A stretch of DNA of 64,000 bases. Source: Flammulina velutipes (lineage: Eukaryota > Basidiomycota > Agaricomycetes > Agaricales > Physalacriaceae). The position numbers and the translations under genes are program-made. The notes beneath the pieces are model-generated. The model saw nothing but the letters and a program-made list of their open reading frames with translations. It ran no database searches and had not been told where the DNA came from. Where the stretch lies: assembly GCA_011800155.1 (NCBI GenBank), contig CM022368.1, positions 992,001 to 1,056,000 on the forward strand, written 5' to 3'. Position 1 is the first letter of the stretch; each line of letters begins with the position of its first letter. Of this stretch, positions 23,418 through 38,465 are shown in pieces.

Positions 23418-26113
23418 TCATTCTGGCTTGGATTCGGTCCGAGCATCCAGCGCGGAACTGAAACTCGAGACGGTCATGCCGTCAAATGCCTTCGATTGTT
23501 TGAGAAGGCGTCCCTCTTCCCAGCCATCCTCTGTTTCCCCTCTCTTTCTCTTCTTCTCTGTTGATTCAGTGCGTCTTCCATTGTCCACCCAATCTCTCAT
23601 CGATCCTTCACCATCCGTCTCACTGAATTCAGGTGATTTCTTAGCAAAGCGTCGCATCGTCGTGAAAAGCCAGTCCGGGCGCGCGAGTAGGGCAGCATTC
23701 GCGTCCCAAACTTGGGCGTTTGTTTGCGCCTGTACTCGTCGCAACTCATCATCCTCGTCGTCGTCGTCGGGGACAGTAGGTCGTTCGTCATACCGCGTAG
23801 CGAAAGATTGACACAAGCTCGTTATGAGCTTCTGGACCGGCTGTCGAACTAGTGTCATTCTCTTAGGCAGGCCGCCCCTTGTGATCGCGGCTTCCTTTGC
23901 AAAAGTTCCATATTCCGCTCCATCGTCGATTTGCCAGTAGTCGTCGAACACGTCTTTAAGATATCCTCGAAGTTCAACGCCAGGAAGATCGTGTTGGAGA
24001 TAACACTTAGCCAGAGGAGGACATGTAGGGCAGATTCCTGATCGTCAACGGCGGTGTGCTCCGCTGAAGGATTACGAGAAAGATGCGCGGACAGGAACTG
24101 CCAAGTGCCCTGTCAATTGCGTTAGAGGTGGGAGACGGAAATCTAACAAAAAGAAAACGTACTGTTCGAAGAACTCTGGTGATGCGAGGCTGCGAATTGA
24201 TAAGATTCAACACCACGCAGTGGTCCCAGTCGATCAATATCCCTCTTCGCTCTTGCCGGGTTAAGGTCATCATGATGTTGCCTACACTGATGTCGCGATG
24301 CAATATGGAGCATCTCTGCAACGCCTGTGAGTGTCCTACAGGAAACATAAGAGTGAGTCACATGAAAATAGTAGGACTAGTTTTCACATACCTTCCATTG
24401 CATCCGCAATGCATGTCACCATTTGCCGCGCCGTTCTAAACGTAGTCAAGCTACGCCCAATCGTCTCCAGAATGATGATGTGTTGAAAGAGCTGACGAAT
24501 GCGGAGAGGCTTCGAACCTTTGGCAACCCAATCTTGGCTCGCCATCGTATGTCCGACAGTCTTCACGTTTGTGTCACCACCAGCAGCCATAGTGGCAACG
24601 TACTGGACAGCATTCTCCTTGAGCTTGTCATAAATGACGGACTCGGGATAAGTATACTTGGAGTCCTCCCGCCAGTAGTCCTTCGAGAAGCGAAGAGCTT
24701 TCTTGGGATCCTTACCTTCAGCTGTAATGGCGTGAACCATTCGGGCGCGGGAGCAGCGGCCGAAGGGTGAAAAGCCGGATGGATCGCAAACGGGGGCAGG
24801 AGTGATATAGGTCTCGTCGTCGAATTCGAAATGGACTTGAAGGAACGACTCAGTCGCGATGTCGACCTCATCACGATAGTTGGTCAGTGCGCGACCCATC
24901 CAGTAATCGGAGGCGTATGCCTTCATGACATTGCGAGTTTGTTTCGCTTGCTTCTTCGTCGCAGGCCGAGCGGTGATATCTATCCCTCTCTGCTCGTCGG
25001 TAAGCTGAGAGAATCTCTTGAAGAAATCAAAGAGGATGTTGGAGTGTTCAACAAAGTCGAAGCGAGCACTGACAATGGCAGCGGACCGGTCCCAGCGCAT
25101 AAAGCGTGCGTATTGGCCACAGGTGAGGATGCTGAAGAGATGGTTTCGGAACTGTAAAATCATGGTGGCACCGCCGTAGCTAGCCAGCTGTCCGCGCGTT
25201 TTGCGTCCTTTTTCTGTCCGGTTTTCGAAGGGATAGTCCGCTTCGGGAGTTGGGACTGCATCAGCAGCCTTCTCTGCTTCAGACTGCAAATCAAGTTCAT
25301 CGATCACGCGAGTCTCCCGAGCTTCATCGCCGTCGCTGGCTATGTCCAGATCCTCCTCGTCTTCTTCCTCCTCCTCCTCGTCACCTTCGTCCTCTCCTTC
25401 GGGCGCAGCTTGAGCATCCGAAAAGAAGGCAGCGTATTCGGCCCCATCGTATGCCAGTTTTCCATCGACGAACGCGTCCGAACCCTCTGTGGGTTTATCC
25501 TCCCACCAAATCTCAGCGTTGCCAAAGTCCATGACCTGAGCAGTTTTGCGAGGAATGCGAGGTCGGGTGGGATGGTAGCCGGTGATATCGACTCCTAGCG
25601 ATCCGCACGCTACGTCGCGATAACTGTGACTGTCTTTCAAATCGAGAGGGCACTTGATGTAAGCTTTCTTCTTCCCGACACAATCATGAGGCCAGCCAGA
25701 CAAAGCACCAATCTAAAGACAGCCACATCAGTCAATCAGAACACAAGGATGATATGATAACTCACAATTTTGGCATAACGACGATTCTCTGGCAAGCCTA
25801 CCATGGACTGGAGTGTGGCGACGCGCTCAGCACTGGGTTCCATGTTGCGAAACTTCTTTGGAGTCTTCTCGTTCCATGGCATAAACGTGTCAACGAAAAG
25901 ATGAGGGGGCATAGGCCCAATGTAGTGGCCTTGAGTCTCTTGGACCAATTTCGCCTGTGCTTTCTGCATGGCCGGGGCGTCAATGGCAAACGCGGTGTGC
26001 GCAGTGAGTTTGCGTCGAACTGGGGTGCTCTGAACGGCCTGGTTTGGTTGGGTGGGGTTCGGCGGAGGAGTAGCAGTCCGCGCAGCAGTGGGCTTTGGTA
26101 GTTGTTCTGTCAT
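23418..26113 (-). CDS. FunK1-type fungal protein kinase, with apparent frame break near C-terminus
   Basis: Exons 26113-25766, 25712-24392, 24335-24163, then 24109-23418. Residues about 1-110 are proline-rich and low-complexity. An acidic stretch (DEGDEEEEEEDEEDL) lies in the centre. Next come a region typical of the fungal-specific FunK1 family (YARFMRWDRSAAIVS) and the catalytic loop ILHRDISVGNIMM (around residue 568) with ILIDWDHC as the magnesium loop, where DFG is replaced by DWD. FunK1 kinases are expanded in Agaricomycetes; their substrates are mostly unknown. Odd: after HVLLWL the frame must change to reach FDDYWQ. Either a 41-nt intron (24006-23966, weak GTGTTA donor) or a 1-nt frameshift is present. 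A TATA-like TATATA lies about 65 bp upstream of the start. Confidence 0.8.
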
Positions 26114-26845
26114 ATTTGTTAGATAATATGTCGAAGGGGAAAGTGGTAGGAAGTAAAGATCGCTCGACGTTAGGTTATATATACCCCAGCGCGCGAAATC
26201 GCCCATTGTTCGTTCAATTACTCACAATCAACTAAAACTTGAATTGCCTCGAATCGATCGTGGTGGTCGCAACAAAAGAAATAAATGAGCACGTGACCCT
26301 GCACATTCCAAACATGTCGATCGTTTTTGTTTGCTAAAGTACCTAGTTCCCACCACCACGAACTAAATACTGTATTGGGGCAAATAGGTAGCTTGTTAAC
26401 GTCGCATGGGTCCTTACAACGCTGTCCAGCCTCATCATGACCTACCGGTTGTTTTGGTTCCTGTAACAACCGGAAGCGTGTTGGGACTACTCATCTGGGG
26501 TATCCAGCATGCCAATTCTTCCAGACATATATTATTTGGTACGCAGTCTATTAATACACATTTTTAGCCTCGTCCATGTCTTTTTGGTACCTCAAACCCC
26601 CAAATAACCATGTTTCTACTCAGCTTTTGTTTGTTGTCGGTAATTGCCGCTCAATCCCAAAAGGGCGCGGTCACAATCAGTCACTGTTTGGGTCCCTGAG
26701 AACTCAGCCATAACTCGGCGAGAACTCACTGAGTTCTCGTTGCCGAACGAGCTCTTAACGACTTCAGATTAAATCTAAGATATTCCCACGGCTCACCAGT
26801 TACATATTCACGTTCAACGTTAACATTAATTAAACTGAGATTGGA
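26114..26845. other. intergenic, no gene recognised
   Basis: About 730 bp holding the FunK1 promoter side and the 3' flank of RIX7. A TATATATA sequence sits at about 26175-26183. Near 26700-26745 there are short palindromes around GAGAACTC/GAGTTCTC. No supported coding sequence. Confidence 0.45.
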
Positions 26846-29340
<2,495 letters not shown>

Positions 29341-29589
29341 AGATTTGTTGAGAACATTTGAACTCTACCTACGTTTTTGTAAGGTGAATACTTGTTTTAA
29401 TGGTATCTGACGCACCGATGCCTCCATACCAAAAATTTTGAAGTGGAAAAGAACAAGCAAGCTCGAACAAATATCGGAGCGGGGAAGATGTGTTTGGTTG
29501 CAACCTCCGAAACACACAGCCCACTTACCCTCATCCTTGGTGCGCGCAGTCTCAAAACGTCGTGGAATGTGCTAATTCTGAACAGAACA

Positions 29590-29958
29590 ATGGCGTCTTG
29601 GTTAATGAGCTCACTTGGTAGAAATACTGCTTCGGCGTCACGCGCTTTCACGAGAGCGTTGGCAACTTCGTCCCCACATGAACCCGCTACGCACTACAAA
29701 ATCACCCTTCGTCGCTCTGCGATATCCCTCGGCGACAGAATCAAAGGAACCCTCGAGTCTCTTGGAATTCACAGGCGAAACCAGACTGTGTTCTTCCCCC
29801 ATTCACCCATCGTTGCAGGAAAAATTCTGGCTGTGAAGGAGTTGGTGGATGTGGAGAACGTCCCAGAATCCCAAGTCCTGACCAAGGAACAACAGACCCT
29901 CCTACGACGGCCTAAACGAGGGTACACCGTTGTCTCTTCCCACAGGACAGAGTTGTAG
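29590..29958 (+). CDS. mitochondrial large-subunit ribosomal protein uL30m
   Basis: Single exon, 122 residues. The N-terminus (MASWLMSSLGRNTASASRAF) is rich in Ser/Ala/Arg with no acidic residues, as expected for a mitochondrial targeting sequence. It is followed by HYKITLRRSAISLGDRIKG, LGIHRRNQTVFFPHS and GKILAVKELVDVENVPE, the ribosomal L30 fold. An upstream in-frame extension lacks support; the ATG at 29590 was chosen because it starts the presequence. Shares a 249-bp divergent promoter region with RIX7, pairing a cytosolic ribosome-assembly gene with a mitochondrial ribosome gene. Confidence 0.9.
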   Translation: MASWLMSSLGRNTASASRAFTRALATSSPHEPATHYKITLRRSAISLGDRIKGTLESLGIHRRNQTVFFPHSPIVAGKILAVKELVDVENVPESQVLTKEQQTLLRRPKRGYTVVSSHRTEL

Positions 29959-30426
29959 ATTTACATTGTGAGTACGAGTTATATTGACTAGGATCGAACG
30001 TTGACATTTTCACGTTGAAGATTGGCCAAATATATCGCTTGCATTTCTCATGATATTCCCCTTCGCGACATCAAATCTTTTCTTGGAGTAATGGTGCGCA
30101 CTGGGGCCGCTGCATTCACGGGCCAGATCGTCAACTTCGCGAAAGCCGTCAAAAACATTACGATAGCTCCTGGCTTCCGCCTTTCCTTCATCTACCCACT
30201 GAGTACGGCACACTCGTGTATCCCATCGAGAAATATTGTTCCTCTTTCCATTCACATTCGGCGTTCCATATTACCGCTGCTAACTCATATATTTAGTTGT
30301 GATTTCAATCTACCTCCTTCGACGGCGGGATAGATTGTGTGAACTCTGAAGATATGGCTGTACCTCGGTCTGAGTTATATAGGTCCGCAACCGCGCATTC
30401 GTTTGCAAATTTTTCGAATCAGTCCC
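29959..30426. other. intergenic, TATA-like element near the end
   Basis: About 470 bp between plus-strand genes. TTATATA at 30375-30381 lies about 50 bp before the next start codon. No other feature recognised. Confidence 0.4.
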
Positions 30427-32295
30427 ATGACAAACCTAACGTTGAGAAGAGAAGATGACCTGGACGATGGACCTGTGGAAGAGCGCGATGCGATGGAACT
30501 CGAAGGCGCCCTCGAACGAGTGACTTCTGCTAGCAGCAATAATCGGGCTGTTCTCCATCAAGTCGATGCAGCTCCAAAGGCACTTCCTTTCTCGCTCTCC
30601 TTCATGGACCCAGAACTCGCCGATGCGCGGAAAGTCTTCTTGAAGACCATGATCGTAGGAGGCGTCCTATGTTCCCTTGTGATTTTTTGTGTCCTCTCGA
30701 TATATTGGGGAGCTTTGTACAAGATACCAGACCACAAGTTGGATGGCTGGCTGGTGGTACGTTTATTTTGTCGCTCATTGAGCAAGAATTTGGAACTAAC
30801 TTGCCAGGACTTTGATGGCTCAACTTTAGGAAAGACCGTAGTTGATGCGTTTGCGGAAGACACTGGGCACTCTGCCCGAGTGGTTTGGAAGATTATGGAT
30901 CCCGACCACTTCGACGGGGATCCTGCCGAAGTGTCACACCTTATTCTCGAACAAAAGGCTTGGGTGGCGGTCGTAGGTATGAGCCATTTTTCTTGTGTGC
31001 ACATTCTCGTTCAAATTGTTGCAGTGCATGCGGGAGCAACAAGAAATCTCACTTCTGCAGTTCAGAATCAAGATGCGTCATACAATGGTACCAAAGCAGT
31101 GACCGTGTACGCTGTAGAAGCGAGGAACGAAAATGCCTAGTACGCTAATTGTCTCAATGTTAGGCAGTCCCACGTTGATTTGCACTTCAGTCGCGTCATC
31201 CTCCGGCCTTACTTCCAAAATTTCCTCGATCAGCTCTCAAGCAACTATGCGGCATCCTTCGCAAGCGATCTGGGGGAAAACGAAGGGAACAGTGTCGCAG
31301 CACTTCTCAACACAGCGCCACAGGTTATCACCCAACCTCTCGGTTATACGATCGATAACATACGGCCCTTCGATGTCCCTGTGTATGTGCACTGTGTTCC
31401 ATGCCTTCTATATTTTGTCTTGATATCCTTTAGCGCGAGTGCAATCACTTTCATTGGCCTGATATATCTCTTGGTCATCTGCTTCTTCATCGTGGTGCGT
31501 GTCACTCTTCGAAGTAGTGCAAGGTTTATCTCAAAGACCACCGACGTAGCTCATAGGCGCATCTGCACGCCTTCTTTCAGGAATTGAGGCCAAACTCACA
31601 ACCGCCGCCCTTGTCAAGATGCGCTTCGCCACGGTCTTCATATGCTACTTTATCCTTTCCTTGTTCTATTCTACTCTGAGCAGAGCCTTCCAAGTTGATT
31701 TTGGAAGAAAGTAAGATACGTCTACAAGAGTATAGTCTCCGTCTTGATCTATGATCCTTCTTAGGTTTGGTCACAGTGGATTCCTCGTTCTTTGGGCGCT
31801 CAACTTCGTCGGGATGCTATCTGTCGGGTTAGCGTTGGAGTCCGTATACACGATCCTGACTCATAGGTTCATGCCTTACTTCCTGTTTGTATGGATCATC
31901 AGTGAGCCTCTCTCTTTGCTTTGTAAAGGGCAAAATATACTGACCAGCCACAGGCAACGTATCCGTGAGCTTCCAGCCAATCGATGTTCTCCCGCATTTC
32001 TATAGATATGGATATGCTTGGCCATTCTACAACATCGGTGGCGCCGTCAGAACCATTGTTTTTGGTACCAAGAACGAGCGTAAGTATCATTATCTCGATG
32101 TGGCGCCAAAGCCTCCTACTAACGATATCCATAGTTGGCCTTCGTTTTGGCATACTCATCATTTGGACATTGATATCTGTGGTAACTTTGCCACTGTTTA
32201 CTTGGTACACACGCAAAGGACCCATCCAGCAAGCCCAAGCAGCGGCGGCGGCGGCAAATACGGAAGCAAGCAGTGCTGCGAAGAAGCCAAGTTAG
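30427..32295 (+). CDS. DUF3533/SNG1-like multispanning membrane protein
   Basis: Nine exons: 30427-30756, 30808-30976, 31025-31139, 31191-31382, 31434-31498, 31557-31710, 31765-31901, 31954-32079, 32135-32295; 482 residues, phases consistent. Topology: a cytoplasmic N-terminus, one helix (IVGGVLCSLVIFCVLSIYWG), a large lumenal or external loop (ending GYTIDNIRPFDVPV), then five further helices (AITFIGLIYLLVICFFIVV, MRFATVFICYFILSLFYSTL, GFLVLWALNFVGMLSVGLAL, PYFLFVWIISNVSV, GILIIWTLISVVTLPLFTW). This matches the DUF3533 family that includes yeast SNG1, linked to drug resistance and related in fold to ABC-2 permeases; its transported substrate is unknown. Exon 4 begins at the distal acceptor (31190) because nearer ones give a stop. 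The alanine-rich C-terminus is unusual but not diagnostic. Confidence 0.85.
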
Positions 32296-32391
32296 AGCAA
32301 TACTGTATGGACGAGTTATGGTTGTAGCTCAAGTGTTTCTATATGATGAGATTGAACCAAGAATGAACTATCGATACAACGTGCCAGTCCT

Positions 32392-33646
32392 TTAGAATAC
32401 TAGTAGGCCTTTCATGTACAACTTTGGCAACCCCTCCTTTATAGCAGCTGTCTGCAGGCATGAACAACCAACTCCGATATTAAGATAGACCTTCTTTAAC
32501 GTCCCCATATCCGGTCTGGCTAACGCTTCATCGAGCGCATTCCAATGTGCCTTGTGTGATGCGGGAAGGGGGTATAAATCCGGTTTGGGGAAGGTCAATG
32601 TGACGGCTTCGATGGCACTGTTGTGGGTACTCTCAAAAATTCGAGCCCACCAGTAGGCTGCTGCGGAAGCCGACGTGCAGCTCTCCAGACGGATGCACTC
32701 GGATGTGAGCGTAAGGAGAACGTGACGAAAGCGGCTAACATTTGGAAGCGTTGAGCATTGGCGAGAGTCAGTAGGATCTGTATATGTATAGTGTTCAGTT
32801 GATCATTCCATCCTTGAAGATTTCAATTAGCTTACCAAGGTCGTCTAATTGAATCTCGATAGTGTCGACGGAATGGACAGAGGCCATCTCCATTAGCCGC
32901 GAGGCAGCTCTTATCTCTGACGGCTCGACGACGCAAATGCGAAGCTTTCGAAACCCTGTGAAGTCTACCACCCGCCGGGGATCTGTAATCCAGTCCGCCA
33001 AGTCCATTATGTCCGAAGACGACAACGATAGGGAGATGGTATCCACAGGCAGCTTCACGCTTTTGGGCGCGTACGTCCTGGACTCGTCTGTCAGTCCCTT
33101 GGTCTGGATGTTAACGAGATGCAGGTCTGTGATGCGAGACCTATCACCAAACAAGGTAAACAGTCGGTTTAGGCTTGGAATACCGATAATGCCACATATC
33201 GTGACAAGCCGGAGCTCAGGATGCTGGAACATGTCGCCTAGAGCTTTCTTGACTACGAAGGCTGACTTCCAAGAGAGGCTGCGGAAGTTTATAAGGAACG
33301 TATGGACGTTCGGAAGGGATGGAAGAAGGGTTTCCACTAGCTCGACCGAGTCGAGGAGCCACCGGTTAGTGATGTAGTTATCGCCCTCGATTATTTCGAG
33401 GTGTCGCACAAAACGCGCTAAATGAGGTGTAGTCCGAAGATGTACAAGGAGTTGAGTGATGGGTATGGCCTCCTTCTGGGCTGGGTTGGATGGCCATTCT
33501 GTTCCCGTTAGACGGATGCGCGAATACAGATGTGACTGGCAGCTGTACGTCCAGTTCGAGCATACAAGCGCGCAGGCGCGAAGACTGGGGCGGTCATCGT
33601 GAAGGTGTCCAATAATTATGTCGATTATTTCTTGTGGGAGCTTCAT
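32392..33646 (-). CDS. F-box protein
   Basis: Exons 33646-32836 and 32777-32392 give 398 residues. An F-box occupies the first 45 residues (LPQEIIDIIIGHL, LRACALVCSNWTYSCQSHLYSRI). The rest is a divergent leucine-rich-like region (LPNVHTFLINFRSLSW, LRLVTICGIIGIPSLNRLF, ITDLHLVNIQ) typical of the large Agaricomycete F-box family. It is unrelated in detail to the tandem pair at 8.3-12.5 kb. Probably a Skp1-binding adaptor for ubiquitin ligation; target unknown. The start is the ATG heading MKLPQEIID. An AG just before it could also be a splice acceptor, so an upstream non-coding exon is possible. Confidence 0.85.
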
Positions 33647-34826
33647 TGGCTTTGAAGACACACGTCAGTCAATATCTACGGCCACTGGTGGAAAAGACAA
33701 CGCACAATGGGTTTGTGATGTAGATGATAGCAGCTGCTTGAAGGAGAGTTATCAGTTAGGGTCCTTCATATATCCCCTCCGTATCGCTGTGGGAGAATAT
33801 CGAAGCACGAAGCCATTCAATGCCAGGTAAGCGGAAGAACTGGATGGAGACCAGATGGAGACGAGGTAGAACATTGGCCCTTTGCGATTCTTAACGTCAC
33901 TGTTCTCATGCCCTCGTATTTCAAAGTCTCAGCCGGCAACTTGGTGGCGTGATAATCAAAGCAAGTTTGGCAAGTTCCCCGTATTCGGCCGGGAAAAGGA
34001 GCTTGGTGAGCCTGAGGGCGCTATTCCATGAATAGACCGTTTCGGATGGTCGCAGTAGAGCTGTACACACGAGTACATGGGAGCAGATGGCGATTTAGAA
34101 CAAAAGCCCGAGGCCAACCCATTGGTTAGGGTACAATGATTCACCTGGGTCAGCCTTATTCTGGGGTAAATATGGGGTGGTCACTTGTCCTGCACGGTAG
34201 GTTCGAGGGGACATACCTAGTGGACCATGTCAAACTTCGAGGCTGTTGGGCCGACTCGGATACAGTTTGTGTACAGATGATGGCAACATTGGCAAGGCTC
34301 TAAGTCCGAGTGATGAATAAATGTGAGTCGGAGAGGTCTCGGCAGTCGGTTACACGAAGGCCGGAAGGTCTAAATGCCGTTTAATTGGCCAGTATGTTAT
34401 GCCAAAAAGGAAACGTGGCGCAACGTCAAGCGATGGTGCCTGAGGCGACTTACTCTTGGGACCTATTTGCAGAGAGGAGGAAACCCTGTGAAATCAAGGA
34501 AATATCGCTCCACGGTAAGCACACTGGACTTCAACGTCGCAGACTCGTAGTGATCAGCAAGCTGCCAGTGAGCAAATAAGAAGGTGCATCTCCTATACCT
34601 GGCCAGTGTCATCCAAGTGCAATTGCCTAAGTATTCAATGTTCTCAGAGGACGTATACAATTGCAATATGAGCACTAGATGGCGGTGATCGAATGTTAGA
34701 GAGCAATGAGAGTTGAATGAGAGCCGCACAAAGGTTTTACGGTCCGAATCGTCCGATTTTCCTGGTCATTTAACTGACGCGCTACGCACGTGCTCGTGTC
34801 GCGTTTGTTTCCCTTCAACGATCATC
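33647..34826. other. intergenic, no gene recognised
   Basis: About 1.18 kb between divergent genes. I looked for tRNA boxes, transposon ends and protein fragments and found none I can support. Confidence 0.45.
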
Positions 34827-35390
34827 ATGACTCTCACATTTACACGGCGATCGTACACACAGACTACGCTCAAATCTTCTAGCTTAACAGCGCTGAGAAA
34901 ACCCTCCACGAAAACAAAAGTGAATCCTCCTACGAAAGTGGACACCGATGTTATCCTCTGCATCAAACCCGAATTCGCCCAACTCATCAAAGAAAAGGCA
35001 AAAAATCACGAGTACAGGAAGTACAAGTTGAGGGATACGGTGAAGAGACTATGGCTGTACGAGACCGCGCCAGTTTCAGCTATCACGTACGTTTCTTCAT
35101 AGCAAGTTACATCTAAACCGACGGCTTGCAGTTGTGTTGTAGAAACGTCAAGGCCCCGCGCACCCGGCGAAGTCCAAGACCCAAGCGGCGTCGGGAACGA
35201 CGATTTTGACGCCGGCAAGAAACAATCAAAATATGGATATCCCATTCGCGCCCTATGGTCACTCAACAAACCCGTGAAAATGGACGCATTGAGGACAAGA
35301 TTTGGAATCAAGCCTCCACAGGGCTTTATGTTCGCTACAGAGCAACTCCTGCGGGAAGAGCCTCTAGCTGAAATGGAGAAGGTGTTTTGA
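34827..35390 (+). CDS. small ASCH/PUA-like domain protein
   Basis: Exons 34827-35086 and 35132-35390 give 172 residues. After a basic 45-residue leader there is DVILCIKPEFAQLIKEKAKNH, then EYRKYKL, KRLWLYETAPVSAITCVVE, and a C-terminal GIKPPQGFMFATEQLL. The order 'K/pocket, E-x-R-like, aromatic strand, ...AIT' is that of ASCH domains, a PUA-like fold associated with RNA or modified-nucleoside binding. Domain assignment is by pattern only. The leader (TFTRRSYTQTTLKSSSLTALRK) is Arg/Ser/Thr-rich without acidic residues and could be a mitochondrial presequence. Convergent with the synthetase-like gene. Confidence 0.6.
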
Positions 35391-35575
35391 CGTTGTGTTG
35401 TGTCTTGAAGCACACGGTGCATGTGTATATAATACAAGTTCGTTCATTTGTCTCGTGCTACTGGAAAACATATTCATATTTCGAGCAGTATGTAAAAACA
35501 ATCAACCAGTTCAATCACTCAGCGTCCGAAACTAACCCCGTGTCTCAATCCCACTCTCTCCATCCTCGAACATCC

Positions 35576-36844
35576 TCAATCCTCACCTTCGATTCCAACC
35601 ATCCGACCAAAAATGGATCCGTGGACATAATCCACACTGTACGGACGCTCCGACGCTCCCTCGTTGCCAGACCCAATGATATCTCGAACCATTTTGGCCA
35701 GCGCCAACGGATCCTTACCCATAGCCTTCATGTTTGAATAGCTAAGCAAGTAATCCATACCCTTGTCTTTCAGGTACTGATAAGCTCCTTCCTTAACATA
35801 TAGGCTCTTCGATAGCTTAGACCCCGCCCAGTCGACGATGAGGGGAGCATAAACGATCATTGGCGGCGCAATGGGAACACCTAACTGGATCAATGGACTC
35901 CAGAGGAGACGCTCTTGGTACATCCCACTGTAATCATTGCCTGTAACGCGCATGTGCAGAACTTGGCCTCTGCCATCGCTATTGCCACGCACTTCAATCG
36001 CATCGAGACCTTGGATGATCGTGCGGACAAGGTTGCGCAAAGGAGTGTGGAACTCAAGGAGTTGCACATCTTCCTTCTTGCCGAAGTCGATCAAGTATTC
36101 CCCGTGGTCGGGACAGGTGAAAACAATTTGGGTGTTGATCTCCTCATGGGAAAGGGCAAGGCATTCATCTAGCGTCCGGGCTTCCTCCACTGCATCTCTG
36201 CTAGCGTTCACGACTCTGCCATCGACGATAAATTTGGATTTGATGCCGTGTTTATCAGCCCACGCACAACCATCCCGAGGGCATCGGCTGCGAATGCAAA
36301 GTTTCTCCCGTTCGGGGGCCAGGCGAGGTCCCAGCCAGGCATTGTTCTCAACAACCCATCTCATCGCTGCCGGCATCTTCTCTGCACCCAGAAGGTCCTC
36401 CTGGTACGTCTTCCTCCATTCGATGTCGTCAAATTCTTTCGCGAGGGCCGACATAACCTCGTCATAGTCTGGTAGGAACTTTCGCATCGCGGCTGTGGCA
36501 CGATGGCTTTGTTGGTACGTTACTCCGTCGCGTGTCATGGTCTTAGAAGCATCGGGCGCAGTGTCGACAAGGTCGAGGGAAACAACGGCCCGGATCGATG
36601 AGTCTGCATCCTGGATTTGCTTTGCTCGGGCAAATGCAGAAGCAAAGACGACGATGGTACCGGTGTGGGGTGAGTTATTAGGTTGCGCGCCGATGTGAAT
36701 AATGACCCTTTTGTCTCTTGCCTGGACAAAGGTTTTTTGGACGGCTTGGACGAAATTGAACGGTGATACGCCTTGTAATATTTGGATGGGCAAAGACCCC
36801 ATATTTTGCGATTTGGTACAAGGCAAACCAGGCAAAATGGACAT
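35576..36844 (-). pseudogene. class I aminoacyl-tRNA-synthetase-like gene, 5' end broken by LTR element A
   Basis: The open frame runs 36844-35576 (422 residues), but only 36763-35576 is host DNA; the first 27 codons come from the antisense strand of the LTR. Seen: a HIGH-type motif HIGAQPNNSPHTG near residue 50, paired cysteines (CIRSRCPRDGC, FTCPDHGEY) that could bind zinc, YAPLIVDWAG, and a KMSKS-type KLSKS. These mark a class I nucleotidyltransferase/synthetase fold, but I cannot name the amino acid or confirm charging activity. The next methionine encoded by host DNA lies after the HIGH motif. So the locus is either inactive, or expressed as an LTR-initiated chimera. The host sequence resumes at 62041 with more of the 5' part. 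A paralog lies at 63549-63971. Confidence 0.75.
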
Positions 36845-38460
36845 AGGGAGAAGGCATTATGGACGGAATATACCACTCCACACCAGGCTAGCAGTACGGA
36901 GAAGGTCCTTGTTACTGGGACTCATCCTTGGAACCTTGAAGTCATGCACTGGTTCAGCCAGGCAATCGACCCCGCTCTCGAAGCGGGAGGAACCTAAAAC
37001 TACAATACAAGTAACTCGACTTAGGTCGATCAATAAAACCAGTACTCAGTCTTGCACCCGCCATCGTGTCGGGTACTTAGAAATAAGGATCCCACTCTTC
37101 CAAGGACAGTTCACGAACCACCCGCCACACTTGGACGGACTTAGCCACCAAAACGCAGAGGACGGAGATCGACCATCGAATCCATCAAAGGCATGTTGCG
37201 TCATGAGTCATGATCTCAGGGGAAGTAAACCTTATTCCTGAATCACGCTCTGACTCCCTGGATCTCATCAATATAATCCAGATCGGGCAGATCTCCCAGA
37301 TCGAGCACAGGAACCCAAGTCCCTCTGTTGGATAGCATTCGGGCTCTGGATATGAAGCGCCAGAGGCACTGTAGGACCCACCTAGGAGTTGAGCCGCCAA
37401 CATGACGGGCCCGATTCCTGGGCGGGGCATTATTGGAAATAAGGTCTCTCTATCGAGAGAGGAAAAACACAAGGCAACAGGGACCATGCGGGTGCTAATT
37501 GAAGGCCCGCGCGGATCGCCTAAGAATGGAGAGATACACATGGAACAAGCATGCCAGCTGACCTTGGATCACTCAGGAGCTGTGTACCCGCGCGGTACGC
37601 CACTCCTCATTGGGTGCATCCAGGACAAATACCTGGCTAAGAATGATGAAGGCCATATGGCCCAGGGCACAACGAGGTTCACGGGGCCCGCCAACGTGGC
37701 GGCCGCTCCTGTGGCGGGTAAAATACAGTAAACCAGCTTTAGTCACGCTCTTTAGAAATACCTATATAATACGCTCGTTAGCATACTGTAAAGTAGCTTA
37801 GACCCCCAGTAGACGCAGCCCACAAAGCAGTATTTACCGTCGGTTAGCTCGATAGGATTGAATAGAAGTTCTGTCACATAGGTGACTTTGAATCTGAAAG
37901 CAAAAGGAACTTAGAGCCATTGGAGCTACTTTGAGTAATTGAAGTTTAGCCATTGCCTGTGCCATCGACGTTCCCGGCGCTGTCTCAGAACAGTCATCTA
38001 ACCACTTGAAAGAATCTGATTGGAAAACCCAGTCCCCGTTGAGTGTGGTTTAGACTGCAGCTAAGCTATCGTTTTAAGCCGCGGACAGAGTCCGTTGAGT
38101 CTTAGGGCATTAGATAGATACCAGGGTATCTGGACGCAGACCTCTTAGCGTGGTTGAAGATTGACGGACCGGTTGGAGCTTTATTAAGTCTGCCTCACGC
38201 ATCCCAATCGGCCTGTGACTCTTGTTGGCCTCTAGTTTTCAACTAAAGATCAGATCCCTGTTACCCCTCGAACTTGTTATACATTTTGAACCATTGCAAT
38301 CGAACCCCCATACCTTCCCGAAACCCCAAAGAACAGTTCATCGAACTCTAAACAATTAAAAGCAGACCCGCTATCGAAGCGGACTTGCATTTCCACGCCT
38401 ACTTGTTAGTGTGTGTGTGTGTGTGTGTGATTTGGTGGTGTTCTTTTGCACTGCACATCA
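36764..38460 (+). repeat. 5' LTR of element A
   Basis: 1697 bp, TGATACGCC...GCACATCA. It contains a possible TATA box (CTATATAATACG near 37760), several GC-rich hairpins (36971, 37688, 37703, 38368) and a GT microsatellite near the 3' end (about 38408-38430). Nearly identical to the split copy at 54706-55369 plus 61009-62040. Confidence 0.93.
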
Positions 38461-38465
38461 TATTT

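Noticed and set aside
29341..29589. Possible upstream exon extending RIX7 at its N-terminus
   Set aside because: No frame with Rix7 N-terminal features and the uL30m gene starts close by; left as promoter region.
37402..37731. 110-codon open frame inside the LTR of element A (and its copy in the 3' LTR)
   Set aside because: Present in both LTR copies but without a recognisable domain; the one-base indel in the 3' LTR copy changes its end, so coding function is not supported.
38408..38430. GT dinucleotide repeat near LTR end
   Set aside because: Simple microsatellite with equal length in both LTRs; not informative.
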